Part shown: in pieces, positions 1-6,604 of the stretch
Position numbering within the stretch: the stretch's first letter is position 1
Layout: each line of letters starts with the position of its first letter
Program-made: the position numbers and the translations under genes
IMG/VR virus record: IMGVR_UViG_3300020477_000173
Location: 1-20,162 of that record
Direction: 5' to 3' (one strand)
Origin: a virus
DNA length: 20,162 nucleotides
The notes under the pieces: generated by a model
Seen by the model: only the letters and a program-made list of their open reading frames with translations
What the model was told of the DNA's origin: nothing
Database searches by the model: none

Positions 1-548
1 CCCATTCCTTTCATCTTTCCAAATCTAGGAAAGTTCAACAGGATTGCAAAGCTACTAAAGAGTTGTAGTCCTTCGGTGAAAGCTGAATAGACTGCTAAAG
101 TCCTGGCAATAGCTTTTTTGTTTCTTCTTGATGGTCTAAAGTTTGACACATAATCATGCTTGTTAGCCATCTCTTCATACTCTGAGAAAGCTTTGTATTC
201 TATTTCAGGCATACCTACAGTATCTAATAAAAGACTATAGGCATGTTGATGGATTGACTCCATGTTGGCAAAGGCTGTCATCATCATCCTAGCTTCAGGT
301 TGTTTGAATATTCTCATATACTTGTCTATATATCCTGATCCTACGTCTACGTCTGACTGTGTGAATAGTCTAAAGATTTGAGTTAGTAAGTTCTTGTCGG
401 AATCTGACAAGTCCTGCCAATCTTTGACATCAGTATGTAGTGGTACAGACTCAGGTAGCCAATGCATTTGGTTTTGTTCTACATACTTATCGAACATCCA
501 AGGATAGTCGAAAGGTTTGTAGTAGTCTCTATTACTTAATAGGCTCAT
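1..548 (-). CDS. nrdB: Ribonucleotide reductase small (R2) subunit, partial
   Basis: This is the N-terminal part (about 182 residues) of class I ribonucleotide reductase beta subunit, which houses the metal/radical centre and works with NrdA to make dNTPs in the cytoplasm. The gene starts at an ATG at 548 and runs off the left edge. Visible family features are the DxxxD-type segment SDVDVGSGYID, the metal-ligand helix MESIHQHAYS (an ExxH ligand pair) and the second ligand helix SAFTEGLQLFSSFA. The sequence is cut just after FPRFGKMKGMG, which in the family precedes the last ligand set. The ATG overlaps the TGA of the upstream Mom-like gene (ATGA), so the two are probably translationally coupled. 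The cofactor type and radical tyrosine cannot be judged with confidence from this fragment. Confidence 0.95.
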   Translation of the reverse strand, partial: MSLLSNRDYYKPFDYPWMFDKYVEQNQMHWLPESVPLHTDVKDWQDLSDSDKNLLTQIFRLFTQSDVDVGSGYIDKYMRIFKQPEARMMMTAFANMESIHQHAYSLLLDTVGMPEIEYKAFSEYEEMANKHDYVSNFRPSRRNKKAIARTLAVYSAFTEGLQLFSSFAILLNFPRFGKMKGM

Positions 549-1120
549 TGTCTTTCTCCACTATACTTACAGAATACTAATTTAGGTTTTAGATTTTTTG
601 TATCCCATATTCGCTTACCACTCCAATTATCAGTACCTTTTCCTTTAGTTCTTTTACACGTAAAGCCTTTCGTTTGTCCAACTAAAGTCCATTTATCTTT
701 TAAATACAACTCTCCTGTTCTAGGAAGTTCAACTAAAGATTCAAAACCTATTACTTCATCTCCGTATTTTTCTTCCCAATCATTTACTACTGTGCTACAA
801 AAAGCTCTTAAAACTTTTGTAGTAAAGTTCCTTGTAGGATATTTATTATTATGTTTTTCTATATGATAAAATATATTATTCACTATTCTTTTTAAATTTT
901 CTAACTTAGTATCTTTTGTTAAATTAAAGAAATCATCTCTACCTGCTAAATGCATAGTTGAAGAACCTCCCACAATATGTCCATAATAAATATCATTATA
1001 GGTTATGGCATAACAAATATTTCTTCCAACAAATCCTTTAGGTTTTGAATAATGTCTATTCATTAAATCAAGTAATGAAGTATCAGTTCTTTTTGTTACT
1101 GATAATAGTAGGCTCATTGT
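540..1120. repeat. 12-base direct repeat flanking the Mom-like gene
   Basis: The 12 bases TAGGCTCATTGT occur exactly at 540-551 and 1109-1120. Each copy contains a start codon: nrdB at 546-548 and the Mom-like gene at 1115-1117. The minus-strand sequence before both starts is also alike (GGAGAAAGACA and GAGGAAAACA). The repeat brackets the Mom-like gene almost exactly. Confidence 0.7.
545..1117 (-). CDS. Mom / DUF4338-like (GNAT-fold) putative DNA-modification protein
   Basis: This protein of about 190 residues has the pattern of the Mom/DUF4338 acyltransferase-like group. It has an early HYSKPKGFVGR segment (His-Tyr-Ser near residues 22-24), a central RDDFF, then the motifs DWEEKYGDEVIGFESLVE, RTGELYLKDKW and VGQTKG near the end. 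The Mu Mom protein converts adenine to a carbamoylmethyl form that blocks restriction; DUF4338 also occurs in Druantia defence proteins. I infer a nucleic-acid-modifying or related acyltransferase role from this pattern and cannot confirm it. I chose the ATG at 1117 because GAGGAAAACA precedes it; an in-frame start at 1144 would add nine residues. It sits in the nrd operon, and its start region repeats that of nrdB, which suggests insertion as a cargo gene. Confidence 0.6.
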   Translation of the reverse strand: MSLLLSVTKRTDTSLLDLMNRHYSKPKGFVGRNICYAITYNDIYYGHIVGGSSTMHLAGRDDFFNLTKDTKLENLKRIVNNIFYHIEKHNNKYPTRNFTTKVLRAFCSTVVNDWEEKYGDEVIGFESLVELPRTGELYLKDKWTLVGQTKGFTCKRTKGKGTDNWSGKRIWDTKNLKPKLVFCKYSGERQ

Positions 1121-1274
1121 TTTCCTCTTTCTTATTATTATCAACAGGCTTATAAAGAGCTTCCCAAATCATGCGTCTTCTTGTATCTTTAATAGCAGAG
1201 ATTAATTCCTCTGATGTATCACAAGTATAAGCTGTTAAATTTTTTCCTTCAAATGTTTTCTTCATTATCTTCAT
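1083..1274 (-). CDS. Small hypothetical phage protein
   Basis: This encodes 63 residues, rich in Lys, Asn and Glu, with no recognised domain. A possible amphipathic stretch (DTSEELISAIKDTRRRMIWE) covers the middle, and the C-terminus is low-complexity (NNKKEENNEP). It overlaps the upstream gene by 26 bases and the Mom-like gene start by 35 bases, so its tail carries the Mom-like gene's ribosome binding site. Two ATGs are possible, 1274 and 1265; neither has a strong Shine-Dalgarno sequence. Operon position and compact overlap support it being real. Confidence 0.6.
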   Translation of the reverse strand: MKIMKKTFEGKNLTAYTCDTSEELISAIKDTRRRMIWEALYKPVDNNKKEENNEPTIISNKKN

Positions 1275-1419
1275 CCACTTGTTTTGAATACTTATCTAAT
1301 AACCATATCCAATGTCTACTAACATACTCTTCATAGGTTAAAGCATTACTATGTAAGGTTTTATTTTCATCACAATGATCCAACCACATACGACTGCAAA
1401 AACTTTTAAAGTTAGCCAT
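1249..1419 (-). CDS. Small hypothetical protein with FCSRMWLDHCDEN motif
   Basis: About 56 residues starting MANFKSFCSRMWLDHCDENK. Short proteins with a WLDxCDEN segment are common hypothetical genes near replication genes in aquatic phages, from memory; their function is unknown. I chose the ATG at 1419 because it overlaps the upstream stop as TAATG, typical of coupled translation; an in-frame ATG at 1440 would add seven residues. The rest is rich in aromatic residues (RHWIWLLDKY) and ends acidic. Confidence 0.65.
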   Translation of the reverse strand: MANFKSFCSRMWLDHCDENKTLHSNALTYEEYVSRHWIWLLDKYSKQVDEDNEENI

Positions 1420-1631
1420 TAAAAACTGTCCAATAAACATTCTAATTTCTCTTGAGCATTTGCTAGTTCTGTCATTAACTTATCCATTGATTCTATTATA
1501 TGTGGATGTTCTGCTACACCTACACTAGATTCAAAATAAACTTCAAGTTCAGCTTTAGCTATTGCTATGTCTGCTTCATACTTTCTTTTCAAAGCATCAA
1601 ACCTGTTTTCTTTTCTTATATCTTCACTCAT
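1419..1631 (-). CDS. Small hypothetical protein, probable coiled coil
   Basis: Seventy residues, predominantly helical by composition. Residues 9-32 and 48-68 show heptad-like spacing of Leu/Ile/Ala among charged residues, with the segment GVAEHPHIIESMDKLM between them. No catalytic motif is visible. The ATG at 1631 overlaps the end of the oxygenase gene by 8 bases and is preceded by AGGAGAAGATA, a good ribosome binding site. Function unknown; a protein-interaction role is only a guess. Confidence 0.7.
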   Translation of the reverse strand: MSEDIRKENRFDALKRKYEADIAIAKAELEVYFESSVGVAEHPHIIESMDKLMTELANAQEKLECLLDSF

Positions 1632-2352
1632 TATCTTCTCCTTGTGATTCTATATCCCATACATTTAAGTTAGCTGCCACAGTTCTACGTTCTCCCTTCC
1701 CAAAGAAAGGATAGACCATGTGTTGCATCCATGAGGGGAACATTAATTGTCTACCTACTATTGGTTGTATTGAAGCTGATTGTGGAGGTCTTAATCTTTT
1801 AGTATTCATTATCTCATTACGACCATAAGTGAAAGCTAAGAAGCCATCACAAGCTCCTGAAGCTCCATATAATGAATATAGTCCTCCATTACTATCTTGA
1901 TTTAATTCCCCTAACTTACCAATCTGTTCAGGTACTTTAGTCCATGTCGTAGTAGATATACCTGTAAGTGTCTTAGTACCATGATCGTGTATAGGATTGT
2001 AGTCTCCTTCATAACTGTGAACTGACCATAGTTCATCTATGTCTACTGCTTTATTATTAAAGTAATGTCCTGTTGTATTACCAAAAGCTTGTAGATAAGT
2101 CACTCCCATAGCCGTAATAAATTTATAATAGTCTTCTAATAATTTATCGTTGTGATCCATTAATAACTGTTCACCTTGATGTATCTGTCCAACCAGAGTA
2201 TGAGCAAGAGATTTTCTATCTTTATCTTTTTTATAAACGTCTAGATAAGTATTCAAATCTTTTATTATCTTCTTTGGTAACTGACATTCCAGCATAATAA
2301 CAGCAGGTAAATTATGTATCTGTAAGTTTACTTCTTCTGCATTAAATTCCAT
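1624..2352 (-). CDS. 2OG-Fe(II) oxygenase family protein
   Basis: This 242-residue protein has the layout of the putative 2OG-Fe(II) oxygenase group seen in many aquatic phages. It has a helical N-terminal half, then a double-stranded beta-helix core. Likely iron ligands are His122 and/or His124 in NPIHDHG and His211 in FPSWMQHMVYP, followed by Arg222/Arg223 in GERRTVAANLNVW, the place where the 2-oxoglutarate carboxylate binds in the family. The motif GRQLMFPSW is also typical. Such enzymes hydroxylate proteins, small molecules or nucleobases; the substrate here is unknown. It sits between the NrdA-tail protein and the Mom-like gene. The ribosome binding site GAGGGTTA is formed by the last codons and stop of the upstream gene. 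Confidence 0.85.
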   Translation of the reverse strand: MEFNAEEVNLQIHNLPAVIMLECQLPKKIIKDLNTYLDVYKKDKDRKSLAHTLVGQIHQGEQLLMDHNDKLLEDYYKFITAMGVTYLQAFGNTTGHYFNNKAVDIDELWSVHSYEGDYNPIHDHGTKTLTGISTTTWTKVPEQIGKLGELNQDSNGGLYSLYGASGACDGFLAFTYGRNEIMNTKRLRPPQSASIQPIVGRQLMFPSWMQHMVYPFFGKGERRTVAANLNVWDIESQGEDNE

Positions 2353-2353
2353 A

Positions 2354-2584
2354 TTAACCCTCGCAACTTAAACAGTCAACTTCAGCTTCTGTTTCAATCC
2401 AAACTCTTGCTCCACAATTTAAAGGTTTTGTTGGGCTATAAATAACTTTACTCACTCCTTTAATATGAACTTCATGTGCATAAGTATTAGATTTATAAGT
2501 TTTAACTGTTATAACAGGCTTGTTAGTATTATGTTTTTGATTATATTTAATATTATGTTGATTGATATGAATCCTTTTTTTCAT
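2354..2584 (-). CDS. Small protein sharing the NrdA C-terminal CLSCEG tail
   Basis: Seventy-six residues, with a basic Asn/His/Lys-rich N-terminus, a beta-like middle (VITVKTYKSNTYAHEVHIKG, then KVIYSPTKPLNCGARVWIE) and a C-terminus EVDCLSCEG. The last six residues match the end of NrdA encoded just upstream (DVECLSCEG). In class I RNRs the C-terminal Cys pair shuttles electrons from thioredoxin or glutaredoxin to the active site, so the copy here could be a redox handle. The final EG-stop also forms the ribosome binding site of the next gene, but that does not explain the CLSC part. Its own ATG follows GGTTAGGAAAA at the end of nrdA. Function unknown. Confidence 0.75.
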   Translation of the reverse strand: MKKRIHINQHNIKYNQKHNTNKPVITVKTYKSNTYAHEVHIKGVSKVIYSPTKPLNCGARVWIETEAEVDCLSCEG

Positions 2585-2589
2585 TTTTC

Positions 2590-4503
2590 CTAACCTTCAC
2601 AACTTAAACATTCAACATCTTCTAACTTAACTCTAGGTATTTTTATATTTACATTCTCAACAGACCTAGCTGCATCTGATCTAAAGTAATACAAAGATTT
2701 AAGTTTATTCATACCATACCAATGCACATCATTAACATACTGTAGGTAATCATCATGCACTTCCTGTGACTCAGTAGCTTTAGGCATGGTAAAGAATAGA
2801 TTAACACTTTGACTCTGACAAATATATTCCTGTCGCATGTGTGCATGTTCCACTAGATATATCTGATTGATCTCTGGAGCTGTCTTAAATATCTCCTTCT
2901 CAGCATCATCCAGGATATCTAGGTGTTGCACAGAGCCATTAGTTCCTGCTATGTCTTTCCATACCTTTTCTCTGTCTTCTACATTAAGTCCTTTCTTTTT
3001 CAGTAACCTTTCTAAGTATTTATTTTTGACTTGGTAACTTCCTGAGAGCGTCTTGTGCGTAAACGAGTTAGCACGATATGGTTCAATGCTAGGGGAAGTT
3101 CCACCACATATAATACTACTACTAGCATTAGGAGCAATAGCCAAGAGATGAGAATTACGAATATTGCTACCATGTACATCAGGAGCTTCGCCACGTTCTT
3201 CGCCAAGTCTCTTGGTAGCTTTCGTAGCTTTTCCTTTGATGTGTGAAAACATGATATGGTTGTTACTAGTTGACTGTAAGCTTTGGAACGGAAGACCTTT
3301 ACTTTGGAGATAAGCGTGGAAGCCCATCGCTCCAAGACCCAACGACCTTTCTCTATAAGCCGAATAAGCTGCTTTAACCAATCCTTCTTTTTCTTCTTTA
3401 ACATAATTTTTAAACCTCTTAAAGTTTGCATTGTATCCACCTAGTCCTGAAGTATCTACAATCGCTTCGATAAAATGTTCTAATACATTATCGAGCATAG
3501 TTATTAAATCATCTATGAATTGTTCATCCTTCTTCCATTTGTCAAAGTGTTCTAAGTTGACACTAGATAAACAACACACAGCAGTTCGTTCTTCATTAGT
3601 AGGTAATACTATTTCAGAACATAAATTACTTTGATTAATCTTTAAACCTAAGTCCTTTTGCCCTTGTGGTAAGAACTCATTACACCTATCAATATTAATC
3701 ATATATGGTTCTCCTGTCTCAGCTCTTGCATTTAACAGTTGCCACCATAAATCTCTAGCACTAATAGTCTTAACAGCTTCATTAGATTTAGGATCAATCA
3801 ATCTCCATTCTTCATCATTCCTTACAGCAGTTAAAAACTCATCAGTTATATTAACTGCATTGTGAATGTTTAAACACTTCCTATTTATATCCCCACCAGA
3901 TTCCCTACGCATGTTGATAAATTCTTCAATCTCTGGATGGTCTATATCTGAGTAAGCTGCATAGCTTCCTCTCCTGGTTATGCCTTGATTGAAGGCTAAC
4001 ATCTCTGAGTCTACGACATGCATGAATGGTATTGATCCAGTAGAACGACTACCGTGCCTAGTTGCAACACCATTACTGCGAACATCTCCCCAATAGCCAC
4101 CGATACCTCCACCTGAACTAGCCAACCATATGTTCTCATCATAATGATCAGATAAACCCCTCCTACTATCAGGTACGTAATTGAGAAAGCAGCTAATAGG
4201 TAAGCCACGAGTGGTTCCTCCGTTAGAAAGTATAGGGGTACTAAACATAAACCAACAATCAGATGAATACTGATAGAGTCTTTGGGCAAGATCAAAATCA
4301 GTTTCTCCTTTATACGTTGCTCCAAATACACTAGCCCTTGCAAAAGCTTCTTGAGCATGACTTTCTTTCTCCCATAAATATCTATCTTTTAATGTATCTA
4401 AACTAAACTTATCTAGCTTAGACTCCTTATCATAATCTATTTCAATACCTAAGTATGATTTGTTTCCTACTTTATCCGTTATCATAATGACCTTCCTTGT
4501 CAT
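2590..4503 (-). CDS. nrdA: Ribonucleotide reductase large (R1) subunit
   Basis: Class I RNR alpha subunit, 637 residues, reducing ribonucleoside diphosphates with NrdB. Visible active-site residues are Cys105 (GLPISCFLNY), the NxCxE set Asn293, Cys295 and Glu297 in SNLCSEI, Cys310 in AVCCLSSVNL, the radical-transfer Tyr605-Tyr606 in LKSLYYFRSD, and the C-terminal redox pair Cys632/Cys635 in CLSCEG. It is shorter than the E. coli enzyme at the N-terminus and shows no ATP-cone, so dATP feedback inhibition is probably absent. The ATG at 4503 overlaps the upstream gene by 32 bases with GAGGAG ten bases away. An in-frame ATG at 4485 (MITDKVG) has AAGGAAGG close upstream and may be the true start. 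Confidence 0.97.
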   Translation of the reverse strand: MTRKVIMITDKVGNKSYLGIEIDYDKESKLDKFSLDTLKDRYLWEKESHAQEAFARASVFGATYKGETDFDLAQRLYQYSSDCWFMFSTPILSNGGTTRGLPISCFLNYVPDSRRGLSDHYDENIWLASSGGGIGGYWGDVRSNGVATRHGSRSTGSIPFMHVVDSEMLAFNQGITRRGSYAAYSDIDHPEIEEFINMRRESGGDINRKCLNIHNAVNITDEFLTAVRNDEEWRLIDPKSNEAVKTISARDLWWQLLNARAETGEPYMINIDRCNEFLPQGQKDLGLKINQSNLCSEIVLPTNEERTAVCCLSSVNLEHFDKWKKDEQFIDDLITMLDNVLEHFIEAIVDTSGLGGYNANFKRFKNYVKEEKEGLVKAAYSAYRERSLGLGAMGFHAYLQSKGLPFQSLQSTSNNHIMFSHIKGKATKATKRLGEERGEAPDVHGSNIRNSHLLAIAPNASSSIICGGTSPSIEPYRANSFTHKTLSGSYQVKNKYLERLLKKKGLNVEDREKVWKDIAGTNGSVQHLDILDDAEKEIFKTAPEINQIYLVEHAHMRQEYICQSQSVNLFFTMPKATESQEVHDDYLQYVNDVHWYGMNKLKSLYYFRSDAARSVENVNIKIPRVKLEDVECLSCEG

Positions 4504-4774
4504 TTAAATGATACTCCTCGTCTGTTAAGGCGATTGCTATTATTGCATAGTGTATTATTTTAAGTAAGTCCATCTCTACATCTGATCCATCTTTCTTACC
4601 ACACCTCATAGCATACTTCATAATATTACCCATGCAAAATCCTTCTCCATGTCCTGCATCTATAATCATATCAGTTGCTTGATACTTTCCTTGTGCGTAA
4701 TGTCTTTCATAGGTTCGATCGACATATCTCTGTACTTGTTGTATTATATTCTCTTCGTTAAATTTATATTCCAT
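4472..4774 (-). CDS. DUF3310-like protein
   Basis: One hundred residues with a pattern like phage DUF3310 proteins: HYAQGKYQATDMIIDAG, then GFCMGNIMKYAMRCGKKDG and DLLKIIHYAI. The conserved core resembles the family's GN-x-KY-x-R segment followed by a helical DLxKAxHY stretch. The molecular function of this family is not established to my knowledge; it is often carried near nucleotide-metabolism genes. The start ATG at 4774 is preceded by AAGGAGAACA. It overlaps nrdA, suggesting coupled expression. Confidence 0.65.
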   Translation of the reverse strand: MEYKFNEENIIQQVQRYVDRTYERHYAQGKYQATDMIIDAGHGEGFCMGNIMKYAMRCGKKDGSDVEMDLLKIIHYAIIAIALTDEEYHLNDKEGHYDNG

Positions 4775-4782
4775 TGTTCTCC

Positions 4783-4971
4783 TTAATGTATCTGTGTATC
4801 TTTCGGTATTCCTGTAGCACGATATTCTAATTCATTATCAGCTAACTCCATCAACTTCATAATAACATCGGTGTCTACGTCTTCTAATTTATTCCCTGCA
4901 AAAATAAAACTACCAGTAACTAGTATCAGTTCTTCTAATCCTATTTCATGGAGAGGTTTTTCTTCAGGCAT
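4783..4971 (-). CDS. Small acidic hypothetical protein
   Basis: Sixty-two residues, acidic, with a helical C-terminal half (DVDTDVIMKLMELADNELEYRATG is typical of an amphipathic helix). No known motif. The ATG overlaps the end of the upstream gene by 8 bases, with AGGAAATAG nearby as a weak ribosome binding site. Confidence 0.65.
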   Translation of the reverse strand: MPEEKPLHEIGLEELILVTGSFIFAGNKLEDVDTDVIMKLMELADNELEYRATGIPKDTQIH

Positions 4972-5236
4972 TTTCTATTTCCTGTACTGTAATTTTTTCA
5001 ATAGTCCTTTTATTCTTGCTAACAATTCTTTTAATTCTTTGTTGAAACCAACGAGGAGTATAAGCAGATAGATGAATACTGCGATTAGCAAAGAAGTGAG
5101 TTTGCTCTGGCATGTATTTATCCATGTTCTTAGGGTTAAGTTTCTTAGCTTCTTCATCGGTCAACATAGTTTTTAACCATTTAAGCACCAGTTGGTTTGC
5201 GTGTCTTCTTATTCTTTTTGCCTTTTTTCCATTCAT
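4964..5236 (-). CDS. Basic hypothetical protein following the exonuclease gene
   Basis: Ninety residues, strongly basic (MNGKKAKRIRRHANQ at the start, QQRIKRIVSKNKR near the end) with central aromatic segments (PEQTHFFANRSIHLSAYTPRWF). Similar short basic proteins next to the exonuclease occur in T7-like aquatic phages, as I recall, without assigned function. Nucleic-acid binding is plausible from charge only. The ATG at 5236 follows AAGGAACTAACTA and lies inside the last 56 bases of the exonuclease gene in another frame, an unusually long overlap; a later ATG at 5164 would avoid it but would lose the basic N-terminus. Confidence 0.7.
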   Translation of the reverse strand: MNGKKAKRIRRHANQLVLKWLKTMLTDEEAKKLNPKNMDKYMPEQTHFFANRSIHLSAYTPRWFQQRIKRIVSKNKRTIEKITVQEIENA

Positions 5237-6098
5237 TAGTTAGTTCCTTTACTTTAGGTTCTTTAACAACAGTTGTAAAATAAGCTAGTCCTTTAGCATA
5301 TTGAAATATCCTTAGACCTTTACCATCATTAGTATCTTGGTGGCATTCGTACTTATGTCTACAGTAAAAACATTCACGAGGTAGTTTCATATTGCCTGAT
5401 ACACCATCAGGTACAGGATCGTAGCATTTTTGAGGTGGTTGTGAAGACTTTAAAGCTTTCTTCACTCTACTTATTTTAGTCCGTATATTAGGTTTGTCAA
5501 GTTCTTCAGGTCTAAAGAGGGCAAGTTCTCCTGTTTCTTTATTAAGAGCAAGAAAACCTCCTCCCTCTGTACCCATAGCTTCTTCATACCCTGCAAGTTG
5601 TGACATATAACCAAAAGTATCTTGCTCTGCTAAAGTACCATCTCTAAATTTCTTAAAGGCAAAGCCTGAAGCAGTCTTAACATCAACCACTTCTCCATCA
5701 ATCGTACAATCCATGTGGCCTTTAACACCACTAACGGATACTTTCTTTTGTTCGTCATCTACTTTATGTCCTGCTAATCTAACCAGGAATAAGACAACCT
5801 CTTCTAAGATGTGACCATAGAGAAACTTAATAAAGGTTTGAGGAGCAAGTGGTGTATCACTATCGTCAGAGTTTAAGTCATACCACAACTGCCTCTCAGG
5901 TCTACCTATATTTGACATTCTTAAAGTTTCAGTACTGTTCCTTGGTTCAGGGTGGGCCCAATTCTTTAATGCAGTCTTAATAGATTCGCCAAGTTCATCT
6001 ATATCTTTCTCAGATACATCTAATTGTTTGCCTTCTCCTAGTACAGAGAGCTTACTATAAATGTCGTCTACTAAAGTATCTAGTTTTTTCTTTTTCAT
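5181..6098 (-). CDS. PD-(D/E)XK exonuclease, RecB/Cas4-like with Cys cluster
   Basis: A 305-residue nuclease of the RecB/Cas4-like group. Motifs in order are GHILEE (His96, Glu99), the catalytic GHMD (Asp130), VVDVKTAS (Asp139, Lys141), and a QxxxY motif in SQLAGYEEAM (Gln167, Tyr171). After these comes a Cys cluster: Cys225, then Cys243-x2-Cys246-x5-Cys252 in ECFYCRHKYEC, the spacing of the iron-sulfur clusters in Cas4 and AddB. The role is probably degradation of host DNA or resection of ends during recombination and packaging, replacing T7 gp6. The ATG at 6098 overlaps the stop of the endonuclease gene (ATGA) with GAGGCATT upstream. The C-terminus is Lys-rich. Confidence 0.9.
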   Translation of the reverse strand: MKKKKLDTLVDDIYSKLSVLGEGKQLDVSEKDIDELGESIKTALKNWAHPEPRNSTETLRMSNIGRPERQLWYDLNSDDSDTPLAPQTFIKFLYGHILEEVVLFLVRLAGHKVDDEQKKVSVSGVKGHMDCTIDGEVVDVKTASGFAFKKFRDGTLAEQDTFGYMSQLAGYEEAMGTEGGGFLALNKETGELALFRPEELDKPNIRTKISRVKKALKSSQPPQKCYDPVPDGVSGNMKLPRECFYCRHKYECHQDTNDGKGLRIFQYAKGLAYFTTVVKEPKVKELTNEWKKGKKNKKTRKPTGA

Positions 6099-6604
6099 AA
6101 TGCCTCTATAGTTTTCTTGGCTTCCTTTACAGATGTTTTAAACCATTCTCCATTATAGGTATCTGTAATTTTTTTAAGTTCTTTATGTGCTGACTGTTCT
6201 GCAGTTTTTCTATCTTCAAAATGTTTAAGATAACACAACTTATAATCTCTAAAAGGACTACTTGTTTGATATTGTTTACATCTATCTTCAGCATCGATTG
6301 CCATACCAACCTTTACCCAATCTTTCCAACAGGGATTATTAATAATGTAAACATATCCTTCTGTTGTGTTAGCATAACCTTCTAAAGAAGCAAAGGCTGC
6401 ACTCTCAAAGGTTTTGTACTTACCAGGCTTATGAAGTGGGTGAGAGAATGGGATATATTTCCCATTAACATACATTCTGCTATTATTATGCTCTTTTTTA
6501 CAAGAATTACACCAATACTTTTTCTGACGAGCTTGGCTAGATAGCCAATTATCTCCCTCTTTTAATTCAATATCACAATACGTACAGTGTCTAATGTGTC
6601 TCAC
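6095..6604 (-). CDS. GIY-YIG (T5orf172-like) endonuclease with zinc finger
   Basis: This 169-residue protein has an N-terminal putative zinc finger (Cys7-x2-Cys10 and Cys32-x2-Cys35) and a C-terminal GIY-YIG-like nuclease domain: GYVYIINNP (83-91), WVKVGMAIDAEDRCKQYQ (96-113), and the C-terminal GEWFKT (152-157). This layout matches T5orf172/Mug113-type GIY-YIG domains. It lies between the exonuclease and DNA polymerase genes, a typical place for a free-standing homing endonuclease, although a recombination or repair nuclease is also possible. The start is a GTG at 6604 with AGGAGATAACTGGA upstream; it overlaps the end of the polymerase gene by 14 bases. Confidence 0.85.
   Translation of the reverse strand: MRHIRHCTYCDIELKEGDNWLSSQARQKKYWCNSCKKEHNNSRMYVNGKYIPFSHPLHKPGKYKTFESAAFASLEGYANTTEGYVYIINNPCWKDWVKVGMAIDAEDRCKQYQTSSPFRDYKLCYLKHFEDRKTAEQSAHKELKKITDTYNGEWFKTSVKEAKKTIEAL

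Noticed and set aside
3012-4358. Long secondary reading frames inside nrdA on both strands (for example 3012-3440, 4011-4358, 3055-3246)
   Set aside because: They lie wholly over a highly conserved enzyme gene, have membrane-like or low-quality composition and lack ribosome binding sites.
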